Origin: Siphlonurus alternatus
Taxonomy: Eukaryota > Arthropoda > Insecta > Ephemeroptera > Siphlonuridae
NCBI GenBank assembly: GCA_949825025.1
Contig: OX463780.1
Location: 41,210,979 to 41,274,978 of the forward strand
Direction of reading: 5' to 3'
DNA: 64,000 nucleotides
This document shows, piece by piece, positions 1-44,500 of this stretch. Every line of letters begins with the position of its first letter. The first letter of the stretch is position 1. The position numbers and the translations under genes are program-made. The notes beneath the pieces are model-generated. The model made no database searches. It was not told where the DNA came from and was given only the letters and a program-made list of their open reading frames with translations.

Positions 1-308
1 AATTATTTTTTTAATAATTTATATATTTATTTTCTTTTCAATTTTTATTATTTTATTTACTACAAGTTAAAATTGAAGTTCATTCAAGCAATTAAAATGT
101 GTCCGCCTGATCTGATTATCTTAATTACCATAAGCTTAAAGGCAACATGTAAAGCCTCATACAACACCTTGCCCTAGCTGAATATATTATTATGTAATTT
201 GCTCTAGATGCTAAACGATGTATAAAATCACAAGGAAAGATATTCTTGTAATATGGCAGACAAATATATTTTTGTAAATGTATAATTTCTTACACACATT
301 TTCTACAG
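1..308 (+). other. Hemocytin intron, 3' part
   Basis: AT-rich sequence ending in the acceptor TTCTACAG at 308. No coding signal seen. Confidence 0.6.
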
Positions 309-32825
<32,517 letters not shown>

Positions 32826-33125
32826 TCTCCAGTACACATTTTTGTATATTTAACTTTTTTAAATGCATTTTTTTTAAAACTATTGTATGGATATTTTTAT
32901 AATTTCAGTTTTCAGCGACACAATATTATTAATATATTATATATACAGTTTTGCTCAAATGTAAAATTCTTAAGTAACAAAAATATTTTCATTGCACTTT
33001 CAACATTTTTTAAATGAAAGTAGCAATTTATATATAGTTAATCAGCTATTCCTAAGTTGTAGCAAATACTTAGAATAATATATGTTGAAATCATTAATAA
33101 ATGTTACAATAATGTTAAGTTTGTT
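32826..33125 (+). terminator. Hml: Hemocytin 3' UTR and likely poly(A) signal
   Basis: AT-rich sequence follows the stop. An AATAAA at 33096-33101 is followed by a GT/T-rich stretch at about 33115-33130, a plausible cleavage site. That leaves only about 230 bases to the oppositely oriented DNAJC1 coding end. Confidence 0.5.
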
Positions 33126-33333
33126 TTCTATTCAGTATTTTTTTAATTTTTAAACTCTAAACTAAGATTATATATACATATTTTATTAACTTAGGATTAT
33201 GGTTAATTTTTTTTATATATTAAGTTAAGATTACATTTTTCTTAAAGGAATTGCACAATTTCATTGCATTTAAAATAAATGTATTGTAATGAGTGGTAAA
33301 TAAATTGTTAATAATTAATATTATAAAGCTCTT

Positions 33334-33339
33334 TTTATT
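33334..33339 (-). terminator. DNAJC1: Likely poly(A) signal of DNAJC1
   Basis: AATAAA on the minus strand begins about 20 bases after the stop codon, implying an unusually short 3' UTR. It faces the hemocytin poly(A) signal from the opposite strand. Confidence 0.5.
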
Positions 33340-33358
33340 TCAACTTTGGAGAACAAGG

Positions 33359-35239
33359 TTATGAGACAGGGGAGTCGTCTGTTTTGGGGCTTGCCTCAGA
33401 TGGAGTTATTGGTGCCACTGCTGGTTCGGAACTCGCCTCAGGGTTTTCAGGTGGCTGTTGCGACTGCTGCTTCTTTTTCTTGATCAGCTCCACTAGGATC
33501 TTGTACCTGGCGATGCACTCCTCCTAAAACACAACACACAATTAAGTGAAATTTTATTTTTTTATTTTTTTATTAATATTATTATTTCTGCAGTTAAAAA
33601 CAATAATACATTCCTACCAAGGCCGCAAGCCTTATAGGTAGATGCTGGTTTACAATCATATTACATTTCAGATGAGCTCAGCGGGGGAAAAAAAAATAAA
33701 AAAATAGAAAAAAGTACATTATAAAAAATTATAAAAATAAATATACAATTGGCAAAGTGCACAATATCAAAGTAACCAGCTGGGCATAGCTTAAGAACAC
33801 ACATACACTTTTTATTAAAAGATTTTCTAATGCAAATTTAGACATCATATTGTTATTTCATTGCCATAGCACGAAATCATGTACTGTTTTTACATAATAT
33901 TTAGTTCTTGCCTTATATGTGGATCAATGTTAAATTTAGCAAAAAATAAATTTCTTTCACTAAAAATAAAGTACTGTACACTGACATTTTTGATTCCCAT
34001 GGAGATCGTATAGATGAAATTTTAAGTTTGAAAAAATTTAAAAAACTACAAACATTTTTTCAAGAATTTTATTACCACACTACTGTTTTAATTTTAATAT
34101 CATTGTAATTTAAAAATGCAATGCAACTAGAAATATTAAATCCATAGAAATCCAAATTCATTGTTATATTCATTGTCGTTGCTGGAAAAAGAGCAGACCT
34201 GGAGGTGAATGTATTTCATACATTATGCAGATAACATACATGTGAGACACTGGATTCTGTGACCCCTTTTACAGCAACCTTGATCAATATATCGTTAAGA
34301 AACAATGACATGATAATTATTGATAACAGGAGCAGTTCAGCAGCATACCATGTTTTTTCCAGGAACACTCTTGGCGATCTTGACCCATCTCTCTGACGTT
34401 CCTTTGGGAAACTTGGTGAGAGCGTTCTCCAAAGCTTTCTGCTGAGGCTGACTCCACATGTCTAATACTTGAGATTGGTCCTCTTCCCCTTGACCCATAT
34501 CTCTTTCTGTTCCTCCATCTTCTGGACCGTCTGGAAGTCCTCTCGCTAGCTTTCCTCCCTTTGTTTTGACTTTGGATGCTTTGAAGTTAACATCTACTAA
34601 TGCATTTTCTGTTGAATCTACTGGTGCAGGTCTATAAAGTTCTTCTTTAAATTTACGTGCCATATGAGTAACTTCAGCAACAGATCTATTCATTGCATCT
34701 GCAATTTTTTCCCATCTTTGTGAACTTCCTCCAGGGAACTTCTTAATAAGTCTAGCAAGCTCGGTAAAGTCATCGTCCGTCCACAAACCTCCAGAGATCA
34801 GTTTACGAGCTACGGGGGGTGGAGCCTCAGAGTCTTGGTCATCTGCAGGGTCAAGAACGCAGCCCTCGTTGTCGTCCTGAACCAGTTCTGGTGGTAGAAA
34901 GGCTTTCCGGCGCCGCACTCTTTTCTCTCTCCTCTCCTCAGCATCGTCCTCCCGAGCAGACTCTTCGCTGGACTCCTCAGCCTCCTCCAGTTTCTGTCTG
35001 CGCCGCTCTGCCAGCAGAGCCTGCACCAGACGATAGCACTGAGGAGCTCCCGTCACAATCGTCCACGTGAGCCGTACCGTTTGGAATGGAAGCAAGTCAT
35101 AAACACTGGAAACAGAAAATAATTTTGATATCTTAATGGTCTGTTTTCCTACTCTTCTATTTTTTCCCCCTGTATTTAACAACACTAAATATCTTGAAAA
35201 TAATTTATTTCCTTTTATTTTCTCTTTAATGGGCACTTT

Positions 35240-35283
<44 letters not shown>

Positions 35284-37414
35284 CAAAATTCATTGTTGTC
35301 TCCAAATAATTAGAAATTCAGTAGCATCTGGTACAAGCTGATTACTGTATTTTATAATTACAGAATAAATACATGACTTCCAAGTTAGAATAGGGAGTTT
35401 TTTTAGCAAAATAAAGGAATAAAATTGTTTCCTTAAATGACTTCTGAACTAGGCATGACACAATTTATTTTTATACAACAGGCTGTTCAACGTCAACAAT
35501 ATAAAATGTACCTTGGTTTAGGAAGATCAAGTAGAATCTCTTCTATTGTATCTAGGCCGTCAGATTTACCAGTACTTTTCTTTTGCTTCTTCTGTATTTT
35601 TTTCATTCGTGAAGTAAACAATTCTTCCTGTAATGAAAAAAATAATAATAATCATAATAATAAAAATAAACAAACAAATAATATTGTTACAAAATTCATC
35701 ATGTAATTAAAAAAAATAATAAAATAGCAATAATACTGAATAGTATTATCTTGATTTAAACATTAATTAGAAAACATTTTAGTGCAAGTAAATACAAGTG
35801 ACACCCACTTTTATTTTAAGTAGCAGCCTGAAGTATAATACAGTAGTATTTTTGTACTTTCTTGAACAAACAATTAAAATATTGTATTTGACATCACAAA
35901 AACGTATTTCACATGATTAACTTAAGCAACCACTTACAGCTGTATATTTTTTCTCTGCATAGGCAGCCCAGAGCACAATGTACTGTCCGACAGTGACGAT
36001 AAGGAACAAGATGACTCCCATTTCCAGCAGGCCCATCTTACGCACTCTACGGTAGTAGTAGACTGCATGCTTCCAGTCAGGGATTCCGTTCTTGAGAACC
36101 TCGTTGTAGCGAGCTCGCTTCTGTTCGTCCAATAGTACCTCATAGACGGACACGAGCTGCAAAACAACAGCACAACAGCAAGGTTTAGGAAATTCTGTAG
36201 GAACTATGTCTTTGGATAACATAGCTGATCATTTTCTGTAAATTTACCATTTTAGTACCAAATTATTTGCAAAAAAAAAAAAAAAAAAAAAAAAAAATTG
36301 TTGAAAGCGTTACCCAAGTAAAAACTACATTTATTATTTAAATTGAACACTTTAATTTCTTTTAAACTTACCCCCATGATTTTTACACTTTACAGTATAA
36401 TGAATTTTTTAGTGCTTTTTTGCACGATATTTTCTTACAATCATAATCTTTAAGCATTTTAAAATCTGTTATGAACTTTAAAATTAAAAAGGTGAAGAAG
36501 ACGTTCTGCAATATTAATTTAAGCTTACAAATTAAAATACCATCATAAAAATCTACCATTTGTTTTGTTGTTTACCTGACGAAACTTGACATCTGCATCT
36601 GGAGAATCATTCTTGTCTGGATGCAAAACAAGAGTGAGTTTACGAAACGCTTTCTTCACTTCTTTGGAGTCTGCGTCCTGCAACAAACATTCGTTAGTAC
36701 TGTACATTACTAATCTGGCCCAATTAAACAATACTATATCATGAAGATAAAACTCAGTGGGATGACAGTAAGAAAATTAATAAATTATTCTTTTAAATAA
36801 CTTACAGTATACGTACAGTTCTTAGTTTACATGTAGACTCAACGGCGGCCCAAGCCGTTCACCTGTTGCCAGTGGGATATGCATATGATACATGATATCC
36901 CATGGCGACACAACAAACCATTGATGGGGCACCATCGAGTCTATGCGCATAAACTAATATCTGACCAGTTGTATTTGTATCATACATACGCATACTGTGT
37001 ATATATGCATATATGATATACGGTATCATATATTTATGTGGATTGAGTGCTACGGAGCTCTTTACAAATTTATGCATACAAACGCCACAAGTTGCTGTAG
37101 AAAAATCAATCAAATTAATTGTTCTACAGAGTTCCATAGTAATTTTAGAGTATGCATATGTGAAATCACCTTAGTAGATTTATTGTTCATACCTCAGACA
37201 CGCCTAGAAGTTCATAAAAATTAGTGTTCACTTCTTCCACCAGATCAAAAAGTTCCATTTCATCACTATCCCACGCGTTAGTTCTTGTCACAAGACACGA
37301 TGTTAAAATGAGCCACACAAAGAAATAAAAGCCTTTGTGGCTTCCATTTAGTCTATTAGTTTTTAAAAACGTCTCACAATTTGTCAACGTCATTAGGAAA
37401 TCTGTTACACACAC
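33359..37414 (-). CDS. DNAJC1: DnaJ homolog subfamily C member 1-like ER J-protein
   Basis: Complete gene in six exons on the minus strand: 37414-37193, 36677-36576, 36156-35938, 35627-35512, 35105-34349, 33523-33359; 526 residues, close to vertebrate DNAJC1 (about 550). In order: a hydrophobic N-terminal signal segment (residues ~23-40), a J domain (~62-130) with its HPD triad intact at residues 93-95, a membrane span (~151-174), a highly charged Lys/Arg/Glu region, SANT domain 1 (~326-372, beginning G-L-W-T-D-D-D-F), SANT domain 2 (~437-490, split by the last intron) and a Gln/Pro/Ser-rich tail. Family role: an ER-membrane co-chaperone whose lumenal J domain stimulates BiP ATPase, with the SANT part in the cytosol. 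An in-frame Met at 37393-37391 is an alternative start. Phases agree at every junction. Confidence 0.93.
35246..35278. repeat. (AT)n dinucleotide repeat
   Basis: Uninterrupted AT units in the DNAJC1 intron between 35106 and 35511. Confidence 0.9.
36269..36298. repeat. Poly(A) homopolymer run
   Basis: A run of about 27-29 A in a DNAJC1 intron. Similar long A or T runs occur near 7888, 9617 and 24854. Run length is a weak point for assembly accuracy. Confidence 0.85.
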
Positions 37415-37950
37415 GTTTTCCTATGGACCACAGAGCCTCGATCAAGAGACCCTCAATAAAATACCCTACAGTACATACACTTTTAAAAATACAAAACAAA
37501 CCTTCCAATAAAAATTGTTAATAATCTACATTATTAGATACTTAGGAAGATATAGTTAATTCACTAAAATAATGAAGCAGTAAAGAAAACTGAAACTTCT
37601 GTTAATTTATCACGGAAGCAAAGCACCGCAGGAAGTTTCAGCTGTTTTGGTGTCGTATCAGCTGTGCTGTGGCAAAACTATAACCGTGCAAACTTCAAAA
37701 TGATACGAGTTATTGTTTGATATCTTAATAATTTAATTTTGTGTTTTTTTAAGAAAATGAAACCTTCTACAACTAATTTTGAAACGTAATAGAAAATATT
37801 CATATTCTAAAACTAAAAATGTAAGTAAATTTATAATATTTTATAATAATAAAGAGAATGCATTTTTATCCGTGTACATACTCTAGCTAAGTATTCCGCA
37901 TTCTCTGGTTCTCGTGATCCACGCAAGAAAGCGCTTGCTCCGCGGACGCC
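37415..37950. promoter_or_regulatory. Shared divergent promoter region, DNAJC1 (-) / TMEM47-like (+)
   Basis: The start codons of DNAJC1 (37414, minus) and of the distal TMEM47-like first exon (37951, plus) are 536 bases apart and point away from each other. The stretch has no ORF of note and is richer in G+C near both starts. I see no clear TATA box. Both 5' UTRs and core promoters should lie here (inference from layout). Confidence 0.5.
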
Positions 37951-38078
37951 ATGCCCACCATGAAACCATCATCACGGGCGGCAGCAGTGAGTGGAGGATT
38001 TAGCTTTGAGGGAGATTCATTGCCGGATTTTAGTGAGTTTGACTCAACCTCAATCGTCCTGGAGTACCAGAACGAAAG
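37951..38078 (+). CDS. TMEM47: TMEM47-like alternative first coding exon A (42 residues)
   Basis: ATG at 37951 in a favourable GCC-ATG context opens 42 codons plus two bases, then AG|GTAAGA at 38078. The two spare bases join exactly to exon 45990-46059 (AG|A = Arg), reading through without a stop into its internal Met and the TM1 exon. The encoded segment is acidic and Ser/Phe-rich (F-E-G-D-S-L-P-D-F-S-E-F-D-S) and should be cytoplasmic. Without splicing the frame stops at once. Confidence 0.75.
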
Positions 38079-41000
38079 GTAAGATTTCACTTTTACTAAA
38101 AAAAAGTTATTTAGCATCGCTACTAACACTAATGCAAAAAATTAAACATTCTAAATATAGCTTTGCTCACGGGGTGTGATATATACAGACTAAATTTATC
38201 AATTTTCTTGTTATCCTATCAATTAATTAATCGTTCTTAGGACTAATTATTAATTATTTACAAGCTTGGAATTTAATAAAAGCAAATAAATTGTATTTCA
38301 TGGAAATGCAATGAGTAATTTTTAAGAAATTAAATGAGGTCATCGAGCTTGTATGATACTCTAGCTATGACGTACTGAGGGAAACGCCCCCCTTTTCGCC
38401 TGGCGGTAAAGGGAAAGGTATATTTGCAGAAAGATAAACCTCGATAATACTATCTTTCAAATATAATTTTATAGCTAAGGAAAAGTATCGTTATACGAAC
38501 TATAGAAAATATGGTTGTATGTATAATATAATGATATAATTCTTTATAAATAATACTGTTTTAAAGATTTTTTTTCTTAAATACAGCAGATGCGTTATTT
38601 ACGTCAAAACATACATCAGTAGGCGCACAGTAATGGGGGTTAAGGGGGAGCATTGTTATTCAAGTGGAATAGCGAACAATGTTGGATCAACACAAAAGCC
38701 TTGATTATAACTAACACTGAAGTGGAGGGGTCACGCAATTATCATTGTATTACTCATACAAAAGGAATTAAAAAAAAAATCGTTGACATAAAAAGAACAT
38801 GCAGTACTGTATAGAAGTATATTTATGGGAGTTGATCGGAGTTAATAACAGCCTAACGGCTGGCCAAAGATCGTTTTTAAAATTAGCCATTTAAATTAGG
38901 CTAATTTGCTAGTCTTGCTACGACAATTTGCAGTCAAATTGGTAGTTTATACGGTGCATCATTAATTTATAATATTATTACAATATGCGCAATGCAGAAA
39001 ATTTACTTGTAGTACATATTATACTGAACAGTATATCGCGGTCATGCTTAGAGATGACCTCCGCTGTCGTGAGTCGTGACCTCGTTACCAGAGCGTGACC
39101 AGTCATACGATATGCTCGTCTGCCTCTGTATGGACCTTTGCATACTGTCAGTAAAACCCGTTGCACAGGCAGCGCGGTTGAGCTCACGGGGTATATAATA
39201 TAAATTTATATTATACAGGAACCGTTGTTACCAGAGCTTCCTAAATAGGATCGTTAGTTACCTTATACGAAACCAAACTACGTAGTTAAATTGCATGTTT
39301 TAATTGTTTTTAATCACATAAATATTAAATTTAATTAATTTGCTTCATAGTTGACACAACAGTTATATATTATATTATGTTGTTGTTTTTTTAATTTAAA
39401 TTACTTATTTTTTTCTATTTAGTCTAGAATTTTTTCTGTGCAATTGTCAAATTCATATTTCACCATATATAGTAATTGTAACGGTATTAATTAAGAGCTC
39501 GATAAAATATAAAAAAAAATCTTCCTGTTTTAAGTACCGTAATAACTAAAAGTAAAGAAAAAAAATCATTGGGCAATAAATAAAATTTACCGTTCAACAG
39601 GCAACAGGCTGTAAATTGATGTTTATTTATTTTTATTTTTTCTACTGTTGCACTTTCATTGATCATTGAGTATGAAAACTGTCAGTTTCTCACCTACCTG
39701 GAGCAGATGGAAAACATGACGAAGTGTCGTTCTTACTGTAGCGAGCTTAACATGCACGAATGTTTCTCCTGGTGATGAAATGCTCGTTAATTAGTACGGA
39801 AACATTCACGATATTGGCTTTTGTTTTTAATAATGAGCGTAAATAATAAACTACGGCATCTCCTTCTTTACTTTTTATTTGAAGTTTTCCCAGGAGTGGT
39901 GCCTGACTCCGCAGAGCGTATGTCATGATTGTCATGTAACGTTCAAGTGAATCATACGTACGTGACAACCCACTTTTTTTGTGTGAAAACATTACTATAT
40001 ACGATTTTTTTATAAACTACAAAATCCTTTTAAAAAAAAAAAACTTCTCGAAGAAAACTACCGTATATGATTTTTATCGTACGTATCCCCGTGTTATCTT
40101 CAATTATATAAGTTTATTCAACTAATATATACGTACAGTTATATGTTTGATGTAAGATAAGCGTGAACTTTATCAGTATACTAGAAATTACATTTTTCTA
40201 TTTAAGAAAGAGAAAGTGTTTGTATCGTCATTATTCCACGACATCAGTGAGAAAAAATTTGTGACGCTTCCGTGCCGTTGTTAGATTCATGATTTAACAG
40301 AATCTTAGAAGACTTGGCAGCGATATACGCGGCCGCATGGCTTAAATATAGCTACTAGTCTGGGAGCTCTGATGATAGCTGCTCACAGGCTTCATCCCAG
40401 AGACTGTGGTTGTACCCCGAGCTTTCTGTCAATACAAAGGCATTGTTGCTGTCATTGTTTACACCTAGCTCTGCATGGTCACGCTGGCAAATTAAATACC
40501 ATTTGCGTACAAAACTAACAATTGATTCACCCCTTTTTTAATAACCAACAACAGTTATTTAAAAGGGGTGAGGGATATTTATCTATATTTTGTGCAACTG
40601 GCTGTTATCTCAAACTCCATTCTAAATCGACTATAGTATCAAATTTCTTGAATGAAATTTAATTTTATTACTTTTTAATGAAACTATTGAAATACGACAT
40701 CAGGTTGACAGTTATAGTAGTCCATTGCATTAATTGATTAACGACAAGAAAATAAGTAATGAACTGATGATCATAACATGTTGTAATGCACAGCACTATT
40801 TGAATGTAATTATAATAAAATATTTTTTTTATAATATTTCTACTTCAATGTTATTAAAAACGTGAATTTGTATACCAAATTTTGACGTAGTAATTGTATA
40901 ATTTTAAGGTTAACTCTGAAAATAATTAAAAATATAAATAATATTATAGAAATTAGTTTTATTGGTAAAAAGTTAAAATACAATCTTTTATAAATTATCT

Positions 41001-41515
41001 ATTTTAGTCCATTATATATTTTTCATATTATAATTATATTGTTTAGAGTAGTACATTTTTTTACTGTCATAACATGCCCTCTGGTTGATGACGATAGAAC
41101 TACCTTCATAAATAATCGATCAAATAATATTATGTAGGACGTCATGACAGATCCATCATCATTAAAATAACAAAAAATTGACATGTATTAACTTTGGCAT
41201 TTGCATTTTAAATTGCACGATGACTGCATGTAGTATTTAAAAATCTGCAATATTATATGATTATGTTACTGCATTATAAAGTTAATGTTATCAATCTAAT
41301 CAAAGGTTTATTAAAAATTAAATTTAACTACAGGTGTATATTTTATGATATGCAAAACAGAATTGTAAAATAAATTTAAATTGACAACTGATTTAAATAC
41401 TTTGTTTTTGCATTTAGAATTTACATAACAGAATAAACATGTCAAATAGATTGAATTTTATATCAAAAGGAAATAAACACGTTTCAATATCAAATAAAAC
41501 TCAAATGCAAACAAA

Positions 41516-41592
<77 letters not shown>

Positions 41593-44500
41593 TAAAATTT
41601 AAAAAAATAATAATAAATCAAGCAAAGCAGCTAGTGAAACTTTTTAACATAAATTATTATTTTTTTTAAATATTGTTTTATCCATAAAATGTTATTGTTA
41701 TTATAAAATTGGATCAATACTATTTTTATTGTATATTTTGTTTCCTCTCTGTTTGGAGTGTCAATAAGCTGATAATGTAGGGTTTAAGCTGACAATCCCC
41801 AGCGACAAGCCGTTCTATCTGTGTTGGATGCTCCCGTGGGTATGTACGGCCGCCGTCGTGGTCCTTTGTCCTAGCTAGCAACACGACACCAACTTGTTTC
41901 CATTTTACTCCGTTTAGTTCCGCTTACTCTTCTACTTTTCATATATACCTACTTGATGTAGACCTCTTTTTTAATTTATTTTCACACCATGTATTTTTAA
42001 ATTTATCATCGGAGCCACTCCCATCTTAGACAATATCCATTCATTTTTTTTATAATCAATAAATTTTATACATAATTACATACGTGCATTATAGTAAATT
42101 AAATAAATATTTTGTATATTAGTATAACCTTTAAATTTTAAATACAGTTAGTTAAGCCAGTTGAGTTCATGCATTTGATAAAAAGTTTCATTTTTTTAAG
42201 TGAGTGGTATAATAATAAAAGTGTATATTGTAATTCTTCCCATTAATTACTTTCAACTATTACTTGTTAATGATTAAAGTTACTATTGTGTGTAAAGTGG
42301 GTAGAAACAGCAACGTGGCAATATTAAGATATAAATTTCCGCAGTGTATATCACAATAAAAAAAATTATATTATATACTTTATATATATTTTTCTAAGCA
42401 TAAATAGAATTCATATGTCCTTTTTATATTATATATGATATGAGATGGCATCATCCGCGCCATATTCCGGACTTTGCTTTTTTGTCGCACTGCAGCCCTT
42501 TTCTTTTTTCCACTGCTCTTCTCCTCCTTGTGAATTCTCTATTTGCTAGTGCTGTATTATGAAACGTCCAAGGGTAAAAAAAAAAAAAAAAAAACTTTGT
42601 GCACATAACTACTTCAAGAAAAAGAGAATAAAAAGAAACGAGAGTGAGACTAGCTAACAGAACAGACAGTAAGAAGCATTTCTATACGGTGCTACTAAAA
42701 AAAAAAAAAAAGTTGAGATATATGTTGTATAAAGATGGGGTTTATTCCTCAACAGTCAAGTACCTACTCAAAGTACTTCAAACAGAATAAGCTTCCTTTT
42801 TTTTCTACTTCCCTTTGTACTTTTATGCTTATTTTGTTCTTTTTTTTTTTTTAAACGTTCTTCACGTATACATTCGCCATGTTTGCCGTGACAGTATGCA
42901 ACCCATCTTACAGTACAACATTGCGGGTTGCTGCGTGTAAGGGTGCGTGTATTTGCTCGACGGACACAGCCGGTTCGCTCTCACTCGGCTTTCATTCTCC
43001 GGTTGCTACAGCTCTATAGTTTAATTAAATTAAAATTCTCAAGCAGGATATGAGCAATAGTTAACAATACATGATAATTTACATTTGAAGCTTAATGCAT
43101 TTTTTTCACACTTTTTTATTTTTTTTTTTTACAGAAAGTTAATTAGAATCAATTAAGACGCCACTTCCGGTGCAATATAAATCAGACTGTATCGAGTCTT
43201 TGGTGACACGCCCATGTATATAGTACGTGACCAACACAAAGATATATCCAGCCAGCCAGAAACACATTCTGTGTGACTCTGCAGCCATGTTCCAATAATC
43301 TAATCTTTATTTTATTTTATTTTTTTTTCCTTTTATATATTGTAACAGAGCTTTTAACTATTTTTTGTATGCTTTGAAAATAAGGTTACAAAAAATATTA
43401 GAGTGCTTTTAAAAAGAAACAATGTCTTACAATATAGACCTACATATACGACAACGCTTTTGATCTGATTTCCTTTATATTATGTGTATAAAAAAAAAGG
43501 AAAAAAAATCAAAGCAATTTCAATTTGGATTGCAATACATAAAATTATTTTCCGAAATGATATATTAACTAAATATTCTAGGTATTATAAAATTTTACAG
43601 GCCTCAGCGGTTATAATTTTCTTGTAAACTCATTTCGTTATAATATTAATTTATTATATTTTTTATGATTAACTTTTTTCTTCTTTATCATCTTCTTCAT
43701 GTAGTTAAATTTATCATAATGAATAATTTATTGTTGTTATTATTTCCCTTGGGTAAAAATCCATCAACAGTATAATTATAATTGCATAGAAATTAATGTT
43801 TATAAAGTCATTTTAGACGCGAGTTAAATTTTCTCTTATGTTTGCATATACTAATGATATTTCATTTAAAAAATATATTGTACTTCCGTATTAAAAAAGA
43901 AATGACGTCATTATATCATTATAGTGAGCAAGGCTATATTATTTAATGATAGCATCATTACGTACTTACTTTTTTTTTTTTTCTTGTGCATGGTGTTACG
44001 TTTGACTAACAATCCCCCCATTGGACCTCATCAGCTGGTAACGAGAGAGAAAGAGGACGACACTTCAGACTTGGTCGTTACATCTTGTTCGGCGGAACCT
44101 CTCCTACAGCAGTGTGTTGGCAACTAGTGGTCAAAATACCACACTACTACCCTGCAGCCCCGGCCTAACAACCTTTACATCCCCCAAGCGCACAGGTATG
44201 TATAAGATATATAAAAAAAAAAATATAACCCGTACCCTCTTCCAATTAAGAAAATAATGCTACTAATTGGACATGCTTTATAATTAACATGCAAGAAAAA
44301 AAAAATCTTTTTATTTTCTCGTTTGTGTTAGTTATTATTACTTTGACTTTTCATTTGGGAATTATTAAATTTATGATGCTTTAAGTTTAAGTAATTTTTC
44401 TTTTATATGTATATTTTTCCCTACCTCTATATATAATAATTCTAATTATTATGCTAAAAAAAAAAGTTGTTAAAAGTTACAAACTTATTTTTTTCCTTTC

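Noticed and set aside
43924..44127. 67-codon frame reading into the candidate 5' UTR exon
   Set aside because: Starts at GTG in a poly-T context and stops before the donor; at best it contains a short upstream ORF from ATG 43992.
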